Source: Bradyrhizobium erythrophlei
GTDB taxonomy: Bacteria > Pseudomonadota > Alphaproteobacteria > Rhizobiales > Xanthobacteraceae
Direction of reading: 5' to 3'
Length of the DNA stretch: 64,000 nt
Assembly: GCF_900129505.1 (NCBI RefSeq)
Contig: NZ_LT670818.1
Coordinates: 5,737,001-5,801,000 of the forward strand
Under the pieces are notes generated by a model that was not told the origin of the DNA, ran no database searches, and saw only the letters and a program-made list of their open reading frames with translations. Both the position numbers and the translations under genes were made by a program. This document shows positions 46,408 to 54,585 of this stretch, in pieces. Position 1 is the stretch's first letter, and each line of letters starts with the position of its first letter.

Positions 46408-47547
46408 ATGAACCCGCGGCGATTTACGACAGTGGCGCCGACGTTTTGCGGAACGGTCGTTCTCGCGGGGTGGATCGCTGGCTGGCTGGCTGGCTTCGGT
46501 TCGGCCGGCACCGAGAACACCCGCGCAGTGCCAACCGAGGACCGGGCAGCATCTCTCGCCGCCAACGCCAGGCTCGCCGATGAACCGCAGGCAATCGCAA
46601 TGGGCAACGCCGTTGTCGCTAACACCGTTGTTGCGAACGCCGCTGTCGCCAGCGCCGAAGTGGCGACGGCCGCCGAACCCGCGGCGGGGACGGCCACCGA
46701 CACGACGGCGGCCTCGGATAAGCCGGAATCGATCGTCGTGGCCGCGTTGCCCGATCCGTCGCAGACGCTGTCGGCCGATTTACCGCCTGTGCAGGAATCG
46801 GTGGACTTGGGCCACCGTGATGCCGCGCAACTGGCGCCGACAACGTGCGGTGCATCCGGCGGTGCCTCCAACTCGGGGCCGCAGGATTTCCGGTATCTCA
46901 TTTGTTATGTCTGGTCCGAACTGCCGCCTGCCGAGAAGCCGGCTGCGATCGTCTTGCGTTCGTTCAAGGACATCCCGGTCGGAACGCCGGTGGAAGAGAT
47001 CAAGCGCGCGTCCGACGCTTTCGGTCTGGATTTCACTTTCATGAAGGCGGTGGCCAAGGTCGAGTCCGGTTTCGACCCCAAGCAACGCACCGGGTCGTAT
47101 ATCGGGCTGTTCCAGCTGAGCAAATACGAGTTCGGCAAATTCGGCTCCGGAGACATTCTCAATCCCCGCGATAATGCCGTTGCGGCAGCCTACAAGATCA
47201 TTACCGAAGGCATTCTGTTCGAGTGGGTGACGCACAGGAAGCCGGACTTGAACGATCTCTACCTGATCCATCAGCAGGGCTGGGAAGGCGCCGCGGAGCA
47301 CCTCAGCCAACCCAATCGCATCGCCTGGAAATCGATGTGCGCCACCAGCGAAGGCAGGGAGAAGGGCGAAAAATGGTGCCGGCGCGCGATCTGGGGCAAT
47401 ACGCTTCCGGCCGTCAAAGAGGCGTGGAAATCGGTGGAGAAGCTGACGTCGGAGGCGTTCGTCGGAATGTGGCGCGAGCGGGTTGTTCATTTCCAATCGA
47501 AATACATGGGCACCGCGACCGCCGACGCCGAGCGGGCGCACCAGTAA
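46408..47547 (+). CDS. secreted lytic transglycosylase-like protein (SLT domain)
   Basis: The 379-residue protein starts MNPRRFTTVAPTFCGTVVLA, an anchor or signal helix, followed by about 110 Ala/Thr/Val-rich linker residues (AVVANTVVANAAVASAEVAT). The catalytic part (about 205-330) has DFTFMKAVAKVESGFDPKQR, with Glu219 the likely catalytic acid, GSYIGLFQLSKYEFGKFGSG and NAVAAAYKI. This is the SLT lysozyme-like fold that cuts peptidoglycan glycan strands. GGAGGCGACGGG precedes the ATG. It is divergent from the L,D-transpeptidase; both act on the wall. Confidence 0.85.
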   Translation: MNPRRFTTVAPTFCGTVVLAGWIAGWLAGFGSAGTENTRAVPTEDRAASLAANARLADEPQAIAMGNAVVANTVVANAAVASAEVATAAEPAAGTATDTTAASDKPESIVVAALPDPSQTLSADLPPVQESVDLGHRDAAQLAPTTCGASGGASNSGPQDFRYLICYVWSELPPAEKPAAIVLRSFKDIPVGTPVEEIKRASDAFGLDFTFMKAVAKVESGFDPKQRTGSYIGLFQLSKYEFGKFGSGDILNPRDNAVAAAYKIITEGILFEWVTHRKPDLNDLYLIHQQGWEGAAEHLSQPNRIAWKSMCATSEGREKGEKWCRRAIWGNTLPAVKEAWKSVEKLTSEAFVGMWRERVVHFQSKYMGTATADAERAHQ

Positions 47548-47741
47548 ATTTCCGTTGAGTGGTTGGCAGGAGTTCCCGCACCCGCGGGCCGAGCGGGGCC
47601 TCACCGCCGCTGAGGCATGTGGTGCCGCTCATCGCTTAGTGGTCGCGCGGATGCACTTTACGTCGTCGACGACGCGCTTCGGATCGTTCCTACTGCGCGC
47701 TAACGGGGTGATCGATCAGGTGCCGATGTCCGCTTGTGGCA

Positions 47742-48467
47742 GTGCGCCCCGAAGGCGCGGATCACTAGTGGAGGAAGATTCCACCCAGAGAGTTGTCGAT
47801 TGATCTGGTAGCTGACGAGCGGTTCGGCCGGGTAACCGGCAGGGCTGGAGCCTCGTGACAAAGGCCGCTTTTAGGCGGTTGAGCAATCCGGCGGGCCGTA
47901 ACGTGAGTGAAGCCTGAGCAGGCCTCGAAAGTGACAATGCGGATGCCGACCCTCCTGCCATTTGGGGAAGGCTGTATGAGCGGGGAAGCAATCGACACGC
48001 GCACCCGCTTGATCCGCCGGGGTAGTGGGCACGGCACGTCGGAAAGGTGGTTCGGGTAATCGGGGGAGACCCGTCAAGGGTGAGGGTAGCGGCCTCAACG
48101 TCGCGAAAGGCGGCGGCCATGGCGGGAGTCGGACGGGGTCGTATGACCGTTGAAGCCGGGTAATGCTGGCTGAGGAAAGGGCCCCGACTTCTGGTGCGCT
48201 TTCGAAGATGGCTAGGTCGTGGTGATTGGCGATGAGCCTGCAAACACCATCAAAGACAGGAGCCGCCGGAGATTGCTGTGTCGAGGGGCGAAGGAGAGTT
48301 ACTCACTGCGCGGAAGCCGCGTGCGGTTAGTTTGCTCTCCGTGTGCCTCACGGTGAAGCCAGTCGGAGAGCCGGATGCCTTAATCGGGCACGTCCGGTTC
48401 GATGAGCGGGGATGGGAAACGGAGCGTTGCCGAATGGCCCAAGCTACCGCGCCCATCCTCGACTCTA
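47742..48467 (+). ncRNA. ORF-less group II intron
   Basis: The segment begins with GTGCG (47742), the group II 5' consensus. Domain V is the hairpin from 48367 to 48400 (GAGCCGGATGCC, TTAA loop, GGGCACGTCCGGTTC). Domain VI follows, pairing ggatggg with cgcccatcc, and the intron ends near TCTAC at 48463-48467. About 600 bp upstream of domain V hold domain I-IV-type hairpins (for example ggttcggccgggtaaccggc). No reverse-transcriptase reading frame is present where domain IV should carry one, so splicing or movement would need help in trans. Confidence 0.75.
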
Positions 48468-48484
48468 CCTTAACGGACATGACC

Positions 48485-48530
48485 AGCCGCGCTGCCGACG
48501 TCCGCTCGTGGGGGCAAAGCGGACATCGCG
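48485..48530 (+). repeat. dispersed repeat fragment at the intron 3' exon
   Basis: gacgtccgctcgtgggggca followed by aagcggacatcgc is a piece of the dispersed repeat. The 5' exon (gatgtccgcttgtggc, 47725-47740) looks like the same element, so the intron sits inside a repeat copy. Confidence 0.5.
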
Positions 48531-48747
48531 GCTGTGTCCAAGGAAAGCAGCTCGATGAGATCGTTCATGCGGCAGGTGCCTCGGCGGTGTTCTATCACCT
48601 GGTCGGTATTCTTTGGCGGAGCATTCCTCACTCAATCGTCGACGACCTTATGATGTCGATCCCAGGTGCGCGCGACCTGCGGTCCGATGCGCTCGTCGGA
48701 TCCGGCCCAATCGGGAGAATCTGCGATCCGCCCGGTTAGGGAAGGGA

Positions 48748-49005
48748 TTACCTGCGAGCCCCGGAGCTGAACGGCGCAGTACCGATTGTCGGCGCACCGG
48801 GAGCGAGAGCGCTAGGCCCGGTGTTGCTCCAGGTGGGGACTGCATTTGTCGTGCCCACCGACGGCCAAGTGTACGACCCCACTGACGGAGCGGTGACTGT
48901 TCCAACGGAAGTTACGGATTGTCCATAAGTTGTTTCGGGTTGCGCCAGGGCGGCCGTGCTCGAGAGAGCAAATGCGGTTGCTAGTGCTATTGTCCTAAGT
49001 TTCAT
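48748..49005 (-). CDS. small secreted protein, Ser/Thr/Pro-rich
   Basis: The 85-residue product begins MKLRTIALATAFALSSTAAL, a signal peptide cleaved at LAQ-P near residue 22. The mature part is low-complexity (VGSYTWPSVGTTNAVPTWSN, then TGPSALAPGAPTIGTAPFSS). A truncated paralogue lies at 50059-50190. Likely periplasmic; function unknown. Confidence 0.65.
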   Translation of the reverse strand: MKLRTIALATAFALSSTAALAQPETTYGQSVTSVGTVTAPSVGSYTWPSVGTTNAVPTWSNTGPSALAPGAPTIGTAPFSSGARR

Positions 49006-49804
49006 GGTTGGTCCTTTCTCGTCATCTTCACATTAGATAGGCACAACCAGACCATCTGCGATCACGCTTGTTTCAATCCAGCGCGAGCGGGGTGATGCCC
49101 CCTGACCGCGTTCGCGGGGCCGTTCGATTCGCAATTCCGCGCCGATTGCCTGTATTCAGGCCAGTTACTGAGTACCCCGCCCCACCGATGTCCTGGTCCC
49201 TGACATTCGACGAGCCGATCGAACTCGCGGAGCAGCTGGCACTGGGCCAAGCCTATTGGCCGAATAGGCCGGCTTTCGGCAAAGCCTTCTGTGCTTTGTT
49301 CGGCCGCAATGGTGCATCCGCGCGGGTGGCGAGCTGCTCGCGCAAGCTCGGCGGCTTGTAGAAGTGAAGTAGGCCCTAACCGATTTCGTCAACGCGGGTC
49401 GTGGACTTTGGCAGCGTCCGCCGTTCGCATCCAGGGATGATAATCTGTAGTCCGGCCGAGGTGCGTTCGACTTCAGACGTGTTGCGGCTCCAAGTGGATC
49501 AGCTAGAGGTGACATATCCGTCGACGCTCACCTATGGCGGACCGACGTAATCGATCCCTATCTGAAGGAAGATATCGGGCCTCGGATTTTATTCACCACT
49601 CGATCCCGTCATCGCCCAGACGCCAAACGACGAAGCAGCGGCCTCCACTGACCTCATGGTGTGCCGTATTCCGGCGAGGCGGCGACTGATTGTCGCTGCC
49701 CGTTTCCGCCGTCTCTCGCGAAGGTGATTTGCGTCCGATGGACAAGGGGAAAACCCTGCGACCACTAAAACTCAGCGTTCGGGGGCTCAAACCGGGAGCT
49801 GTCC
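49006..49804. other. non-coding stretch
   Basis: About 800 bp without a convincing gene. Several open frames on both strands lack ribosome sites and known motifs. The perfect hairpin gcctattggccgaataggc at 49252-49270 is AT/GC mixed and has no T-run. Nothing else seen. Confidence 0.35.
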
Positions 49805-49993
49805 ATGCCGATTACGAGAACAGTGACCATGCTCGCCTTGGCGAGGGAGGCTTTGGAGCGCTTTGACAATAACGCCGATGCCGCTCAAGCCTATCTATCG
49901 GAACGATTGGTCAATGACGGGCAGCTTCGCGAGGCTCTAGTTAAAGCTGCGATCGAATATGAGAGGCTCGAAATGATGGAGGCGCCGTCCTAA
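49805..49993 (+). CDS. 62-residue helical protein
   Basis: The product starts MPITRTVTMLALAREALERF and continues DNNADAAQAYLSERLVNDGQ and LREALVKAAIEYERLE. It is all helical, acidic, and without membrane segments. The layout (DAAQAYL, then D--LREALV-AAI-YE) is that of a short UBA-like or three-helix bundle. No clear ribosome site except GGGAG near 49794. Function unknown. Confidence 0.55.
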   Translation: MPITRTVTMLALAREALERFDNNADAAQAYLSERLVNDGQLREALVKAAIEYERLEMMEAPS

Positions 49994-50058
49994 AGGGGTT
50001 GGAGGGCGGCGCTCCTTTACGCGGCCGCGTATGCGGCGGTCCGGGACGGGATTTCCTT

Positions 50059-50190
50059 TTACCTGCGAACCCCAGAGCTGAACGCTGCGCTACCGACTGT
50101 AGGCGCGCTAGGTGCGGGAGGATTAGTGCTACTCCAGGTGGGGACTGCAAGTGTCGAGCCTACCGGCGGCCAGTAGTACGACCCCACTGA
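50059..50190 (-). pseudogene. truncated paralogue of the 48.7 kb secreted protein
   Basis: The frame encodes YYWPPVGSTLAVPTWSSTN, then PPAPSAPTVGSAAFSSGVRR and stop at 50059. It aligns with residues 45-85 of the product of 48748-49005. The signal peptide and start are absent. Confidence 0.6.
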
Positions 50191-50553
50191 CGGAGCGACG
50201 ATCGATCCAGCACACGGCGGCTATGGTCATGGCACCATTGCGGTTGGGGCAGAGGCCGGGGCCACCAATATTGGTGGTGGCATGGCAGGCATCGCGGATG
50301 GCACCACTAATCGACAGTCTGATGGCGCCGTGGTGCAGGCTGCGTGTGTGCTGATCCGTCTGACGATGGACTCTTTAGGGGAATAGCCACCGACGCAAAC
50401 TAAAAACCGCGCCGCCGGCTGGCGCCGAGCTGCCGAGCATACCGACGCATAGGGTGTCAACCCAAGAGCCCCGGGTTGATCAGCAGCGATGGCCGATGTG
50501 AGGCGACGCCGCCGGTGCGAAAACGGCGGCTCTTTTGGCATCCGCCATATTCA
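50191..50553. other. non-coding stretch
   Basis: No gene supported. A plus frame with Gly-rich strings (GHGTIAVGAEAGATNIGGGM) is open for about 60 codons but has no start or ribosome site. A terminator lies at 50507-50536. Confidence 0.3.
50507..50536 (+). terminator. intrinsic terminator
   Basis: CGCCGCCG (50507-50514) pairs with CGGCGGC (50524-50530) around an A-rich loop and is followed by TCTTTT. It would end a plus-strand transcript whose origin is not clear. Confidence 0.5.
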
Positions 50554-50865
50554 TCAATCGTTGTCGTCGTCTCTGCGGCGGTGCCAGCCGCCCCAGTAAT
50601 TTGGACGGTCATAGTAGCCGTCCCAGCGATGAGAGCGATAGTAGCGAGGCTCGTCGTCGTCATACTGATTCCCGTAGTACCCGTAGTAAGGGCGATAGTA
50701 GTTCGGGCGCCACCAGCACCGTCCCCAGGAATTACAAACCCAGCCAACCTGGTCGACATAGGATGGCGGTGCCGCGGGAGGCTCGATCGGCATGGCGCTG
50801 GCGCTGGTTGTGGCAAGCAAGCCAATTGCAGCGGCCGATGTAATGGCAAGGATGGCATTTCGCAT
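50554..50865 (-). CDS. secreted Tyr/Trp-rich protein with GWVCN-WGRCWW motif
   Basis: The 103-residue product has a signal peptide (MRNAILAITSAAAIGLLATT to SASA), then VDQVGWVCNSWGRCWWRPNY, then a Tyr/Asp/Arg-rich tail ending WHRRRDDDND. The two cysteines in GWVCN-WGRCWW could form a small loop. It is paralogous to 58818-59138, with the same motif order and tail chemistry. No T-rich terminator follows. Likely secreted; function unknown. Confidence 0.7.
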   Translation of the reverse strand: MRNAILAITSAAAIGLLATTSASAMPIEPPAAPPSYVDQVGWVCNSWGRCWWRPNYYRPYYGYYGNQYDDDEPRYYRSHRWDGYYDRPNYWGGWHRRRDDDND

Positions 50866-50963
50866 TTAGTGCTCCATCGGATTGAAGACGCCACGGCGCT
50901 ACTCCACACGACACTAAACGAGCGCGAATGGTTGCCGGCGCTTCGACCGAAACGATGACTGAC

Positions 50964-51224
50964 CTAAGGCAATTTTGTAGCCGTCATGCGGCTCGCTTTT
51001 GGCCGGTTCAGGTAGGCCACGAAGCCCACGCTCCCGAATCCGAGAAGCAGCGTTGCCCATGCGGAGGCTTCGGGGACGCCCGCTGTGATCGTGTCAGTAG
51101 CAACAAAGTTGAACACGACCTCCTGGGAGGGACCGAATTTATCCGCGAAGGCGGCAGGATCGCCGGTCCGCACCAAAATGTTCGTAATAAGTTCGAGGTG
51201 TGTTGCGGGCTTCGAGGAATCCAT
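50964..51224 (-). CDS. PEP-CTERM-like C-terminal protein
   Basis: The frame ends in VPEASAWATLLLGFGSVGFV and AYLNRPKASR, which follows the PEP-CTERM plan (VPEP-xxW-hydrophobic helix-basic tail) with PEA in place of PEP. The N-terminal 55 residues are hydrophilic and no signal peptide is seen, so the front of the gene may be lost. PEP-CTERM tails direct exopolysaccharide-associated sorting by exosortase. No exosortase gene is in the window. Confidence 0.5.
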   Translation of the reverse strand: MDSSKPATHLELITNILVRTGDPAAFADKFGPSQEVVFNFVATDTITAGVPEASAWATLLLGFGSVGFVAYLNRPKASRMTATKLP

Positions 51225-51294
51225 ATTGATCCACTGTGCGGTCAGTTATATTAGTCGGCACTTCGCATTTGTGCCACAAACGGACAGTGAGCTT

Positions 51295-51741
51295 TCAAAC
51301 ACTCGGTGGCTTTTCGCTGAGGAGCCGCTCACGGATAGCCTCTTCTACCTTAAGAAGCTCCTGCTTAGCTTCATGCAGCTGTGCTTCGGCTGACTGCGCA
51401 CGGAACTCCAAAGCTGTCACTTTGTCTTCAGCCGCCGCTATACGCGCTTCAGCACTCGTCAAGGCTTTCGAAGCATCTTGCAACTTTCGCTCAGCCTCAT
51501 TGATAACTTCACGCCGCGCCGTTTCAGCGACTTCGAGGCGCCTTTCGGCAAGCTGCGCTCTCTCAACTGCGCTTTTGCACACGGATTGCGCGCGAGCTTC
51601 CGTCGCCCGGACCTGCTCTTCCATTCCACTAAAAAGTTCGGCAGCCTGAAACACGAGGTTCAGCACCGTTCTGCCGGGATCACCTGGCAAAGACCGAGTG
51701 AAACTCAGCAGATTGTCGTCGCTGCCGAAGGTTGCGTTCAT
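51295..51741 (-). CDS. coiled-coil protein
   Basis: The 148-residue product starts MNATFGSDDNLLSFTRSLPG, then has LNLVFQAAELFSGMEEQVRA and a long heptad region with AQSVCKSAVERAQLAERRLE, RREVINEAERKLQDASKALT and RIAAAEDKVTALEFRAQSAE. It is one continuous coiled coil with no anchor. The start may be the earlier ATG at 51792. The family is known to me from Bradyrhizobium without function; a scaffolding role is inferred. Confidence 0.62.
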   Translation of the reverse strand: MNATFGSDDNLLSFTRSLPGDPGRTVLNLVFQAAELFSGMEEQVRATEARAQSVCKSAVERAQLAERRLEVAETARREVINEAERKLQDASKALTSAEARIAAAEDKVTALEFRAQSAEAQLHEAKQELLKVEEAIRERLLSEKPPSV

Positions 51742-52095
51742 TTGCAGGGCTGTTTTCCCGGAACACTGTCCATCTAAAGATATGGCAAACATGGTAAAGG
51801 GACGGTTAACCGGGGCGAATTGCCGTTCCGGGTCAAACTCGGGAGTGGCCCGGTACGAGGCGCATGTCCGTTCTACCCCTCAAGAGCAGAAATCGTCAGG
51901 CCACCCCGGCATGTCCGAAAGGTGCCATGAGCGGACTCATGCACCGCGGTCTGGCAGTGCGAGGAAATGAGCCTGCCGTTTGAGGTCGCTACCGTTTGCT
52001 GTCCGCCGAGCGCGTCGCCGCCTTTTTGACGTTCTTCGACCATAACCCTGCTTAGGGTACGGGTTAGCTCGGCGTCCCGCCGTGGAGATCGCACG

Positions 52096-52314
52096 ATGAG
52101 CATCATCGTTGAAGTTGCCAAGGAGCTCCTCGGCATGTTCCTCGCCGATGCTAGGCTCACGACGGCAACCCTAGTGCTTGTGGCAATTGTGGCCGGCCTC
52201 GTCGTCGCTCTGCGAGTCGAACCGCTCCAGGGCGGATGTGTGCTCCTTCTTGGTTGTCTCGCGATCCTCGTCGAGGCAGCCGTTCGCGAAGCAAGACGTC
52301 GGAGTGCCTCATGA
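52096..52314 (+). CDS. small two-helix membrane protein
   Basis: The 72-residue product starts MSIIVEVAKELLGMFLADAR and has two membrane helices (TLVLVAIVAGLVVALRVEPL and CVLLLGCLAILVEAAV) with a basic end REARRRSAS. GGAGATCGCACG precedes the ATG. Its last bases overlap the ATG of the phosphatase gene (ATGA), so the two are co-translated. It may anchor or regulate the phosphatase. Confidence 0.65.
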   Translation: MSIIVEVAKELLGMFLADARLTTATLVLVAIVAGLVVALRVEPLQGGCVLLLGCLAILVEAAVREARRRSAS

Positions 52315-52895
52315 AGGCGATCGTTCGGTCAGGCAGCCGTGCCGGGAGAGCGGCGCGGACGATCGGCGGCGGCGTGTTGGTCCTCGTCCTGTCCGTCGGT
52401 GGATATCTCGGAGTGCTTCATCTCACGGGCAATTTCCATTCGGTCGTGGCCGGCGCACTCTACCGGTCAGCGCAGCCGACGACATTCGACATCGCCCGTT
52501 ACCAGAAGACCTACGGCATCAAGACGATCATCAATCTGCGCGGAGAGAACCGCGGTTCGTCGTGGTACGACGCGGAGATTGCCGAGGCCAAACAGCTCGG
52601 TATCATCCATGTCGACTTCCGTATGTCGGCGAGACGGGAACTCACGCAGGCGGGGGCAGCCGACCTCATCGGAATTTTCAAACGAGTTGAGAAGCCGGTC
52701 CTCATTCACTGCAAGGCGGGCGCCGACCGAACCGGTCTGGCTGCCGCGCTCTACGTCGCCGCTGTGGCCAAGCTTGGCGAAACCGCCGCCGAGAACCAGA
52801 TTTCAATCCGCTATGGGCACATTTCGCTTCCGGTGAGCGCCATGGACCGGACGTTCGAGGCCCTTGAGCGGTGGCTCGGTTTCCCCGATTCGTGA
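52311..52895 (+). CDS. dual-specificity/tyrosine phosphatase-like protein
   Basis: The 194-residue protein has an N-terminal membrane helix (TIGGGVLVLVLSVGGYLGVL, about 18-37), then the phosphatase fold: SVVAGALYRSAQPTTFDIAR and IKTIINLRGENRGSSWYDAE, and the P-loop LIHCKAGADRTG with catalytic Cys134 and Arg140. The general acid is probably in the segment DFRMSARRELT. The topology places the catalytic domain in the periplasm. It could act on phosphorylated proteins, lipids or inositol phosphates. It is coupled to the preceding small membrane protein. Confidence 0.85.
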   Translation: MKAIVRSGSRAGRAARTIGGGVLVLVLSVGGYLGVLHLTGNFHSVVAGALYRSAQPTTFDIARYQKTYGIKTIINLRGENRGSSWYDAEIAEAKQLGIIHVDFRMSARRELTQAGAADLIGIFKRVEKPVLIHCKAGADRTGLAAALYVAAVAKLGETAAENQISIRYGHISLPVSAMDRTFEALERWLGFPDS

Positions 52896-53026
52896 GCACC
52901 AGACGAACAGCCAATGTGATTGACCATACTCTCTTCAGAAATGGGATGGGGTCCCTCGAACCGCCGAAACTAGCCGGCGTGCTCTCGTTCATAGGGAAGT
53001 AGGACATCCTAAGCAAAGAGAGTCAG

Positions 53027-53220
53027 ATGGCCGAGCACCAAATCCGCTTCGACGACGGGGTAGCCTACGAGCGGATGATGGGAGCCTGGAGCAGGCTCGC
53101 GGGCGGAACCTTCCTTGATTGGATAGCGCCTCGCCCCGGCTTACAATGGGTCGATGTCGGCTGCGGCAACGGCGCCTTTACCGAGCCGGTCTTTTCAGGA
53201 TCACCGTTGCTGGCGGACGA
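53027..53220 (+). pseudogene. class I SAM methyltransferase, truncated after motif I
   Basis: The frame starts MAEHQIRFDDGVAYERMMGA, continues WSRLAGGTFLDWIAPRPGLQ and reaches WVDVGCGNGAFTEPV, the SAM-binding motif I. After about residue 58 the protein turns into unrelated low-quality sequence, while known relatives go on for about 200 more residues. Only the front quarter survives. Confidence 0.68.
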
Positions 53221-53252
53221 TAGTTCCGCCATTGGAATTGTATGCATAAGCG

Positions 53253-53413
53253 CGGGCAACGACGGTTCGGATCACCCTCATACCGAGGGTGGGCCTAACC
53301 CGCGATTGATAGGCAATCTCCCGGGCTTGGTGAATAAAAGTCTCTCAAATCCAAATAATTTGGATTGCGTTTGGTCAACCCGCCGGGCCTGCGCTCGGCG
53401 GGCTTTTTTTGGT
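53253..53413 (+). ncRNA. hairpin-rich locus with intrinsic terminator, possible small RNA
   Basis: Three inverted repeats follow each other: CACCCTC/GAGGGTG near 53274-53292, the perfect AATCCAAA/TTTGGATT (53348-53366), and the terminator stem. No reading frame spans them, and the preceding gene is a fragment. That fits a small RNA, or the leftover end of the methyltransferase transcript. No tRNA or tmRNA structure was recognised. Confidence 0.38.
53379..53410 (+). terminator. strong intrinsic terminator
   Basis: CCCGCCG (53379-53385) pairs with CGGCGGG (53396-53402) around a ten-base loop and is followed by C and seven T residues. It is the clearest terminator in the window and acts on the plus strand. 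On the minus strand no T-run follows. Confidence 0.85.
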
Positions 53414-53422
53414 TATGCCATT

Positions 53423-53845
53423 CTATAGGGCAGAAGCGGGCGTGTTACGCTTTGAGTGCTCCTCGGCAGTGGGGGTCGCGTGTTCGGGCTGATGTGAGAC
53501 CGGCAACTGCAATACGGTCGCGCGCTGGCCGCTTGAGAGATGCGTCACGAGAATGACGTTTCCGTCCGGCAATTCGAGTGCATCATGATGTCGGTGGGGA
53601 TTGTCCTGATCTATTTTGCGAAATCGAGCAACTCTGAAGTTGGTGGTCTTTTTCCAAATCCAGCTCTGATCGTATTTCACGTCCTGATCAAAGGCCAATT
53701 CGGTCCCCGGAAGCAGGCAAACCGCGACCTTTGGTTCCCCTTCCGCCGCAAAGCCGCGGGTCCCTCCTGAAAACGACGTTGCAATAAGTCTCTCGCCAAC
53801 CTTTGCGGGACGAGACGCGACAGCGTGCAGACTATAGTCACACAT
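53423..53845 (-). CDS. conserved hypothetical protein (MCDYSLHAV family)
   Basis: The 140-residue product starts MCDYSLHAVASRPAKVGERL, continues TRGFAAEGEPKVAVCLLPGT and FRVARFRKIDQDNPHRHHDA, and LELPDGNVILVTHLSSGQRA. It is beta-rich, soluble, and the N-terminal MCDYSLHAVASRPAKVG block is nearly invariant in the rhizobial relatives I remember. The last 25 residues are polar and probably disordered. Function unknown. Confidence 0.72.
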   Translation of the reverse strand: MCDYSLHAVASRPAKVGERLIATSFSGGTRGFAAEGEPKVAVCLLPGTELAFDQDVKYDQSWIWKKTTNFRVARFRKIDQDNPHRHHDALELPDGNVILVTHLSSGQRATVLQLPVSHQPEHATPTAEEHSKRNTPASAL

Positions 53846-54153
53846 CGGATTTGCCTCCTCGCTTGAGATAGGTCACCCGCACCCAAGCAGAGGCGCAAGC
53901 CACTATCAGAGTGGTAAGAAGGCACAAATTCTACGTCCGCCTTGGCGGTTTAGCCACTCACATTATTTTTGAAAAGATTTCGAGGTCCTGCATCGACCAG
54001 TCTCAGCACACTGCGCCGCGGCTCATCCGGACGATGATCGGTAGGCCGCCGGCTCACGTCAGTTTACTGCGAACGCTGTCGATCGCCGAATAATCCCGCT
54101 GCGAAAGTGTTGTATGCCTTAAGAGCGACCTCGTCCAAGGGAGGGAAGACATG
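53846..54153. other. intergenic, no feature seen
   Basis: Contains the promoters of two divergent genes. The ribosome site AAGGGAGGG before 54154 is clear; no other element was identified. Confidence 0.3.
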
Positions 54154-54585
54154 ATGCGGAAAACGATTATAGCCCTGTTCGCACTGGCAGCGGTCGGCTT
54201 GGGTCAGCCAACTGCGGCATTCGCTCGTGGCGGCGGCGGTGGTGGTGGCGGCGGTCACGGAGGTGGCGGCGGCGGTGGACACGGAGGCGGCATGGGCGGC
54301 GGAGGCAGCTTCCATGGCGGTGGATTTGGTGGTGGTGGGGGCTTCCACGGCGGCGGTGGTGGGTTCCATAGCAGCGCTGGTTTCCACGGCGCCGGTTTAG
54401 GTGGAGGAGGCTTCCGCGGTGGCGGCTTTCATGGAGGTTTCGCGGGCCGTGGCTTCCACGGTGGAGGATTTCACCGAGGCGAATTTCACCGACGTGCGTT
54501 TGTAGGGTTCGGCTACGGCTACTATGACGGATACTATCCCTACGCATACAATGACGACTACTACGATGACGGCGGTTGCTATTAA
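54154..54585 (+). CDS. secreted Gly/His-rich protein
   Basis: The 143-residue product has a signal peptide (MRKTIIALFALAAVGLGQPT, cleavage at AFA-R), then about 80 residues of Gly with His/Phe repeats (GGGFHGGGGGFHSSAGFHGA), and a Tyr/Asp-rich end (YGYYDGYYPYAYNDDYYDDG). The Gly/His repeats suggest a flexible, metal-binding surface protein. AAGGGAGGG precedes two adjacent ATG codons (54151 and 54154). Function unknown. Confidence 0.72.
   Translation: MRKTIIALFALAAVGLGQPTAAFARGGGGGGGGGHGGGGGGGHGGGMGGGGSFHGGGFGGGGGFHGGGGGFHSSAGFHGAGLGGGGFRGGGFHGGFAGRGFHGGGFHRGEFHRRAFVGFGYGYYDGYYPYAYNDDYYDDGGCY

Noticed and set aside
46780..47604. 274-codon frame antisense to the transglycosylase
   Set aside because: The sense frame has a signal helix and catalytic Glu context; this one is a shadow.
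48278..48739. 153-codon frame across the end of the group II intron
   Set aside because: It runs through domain V/VI and the 3' exon; its sequence is set by the intron RNA and not by a protein.
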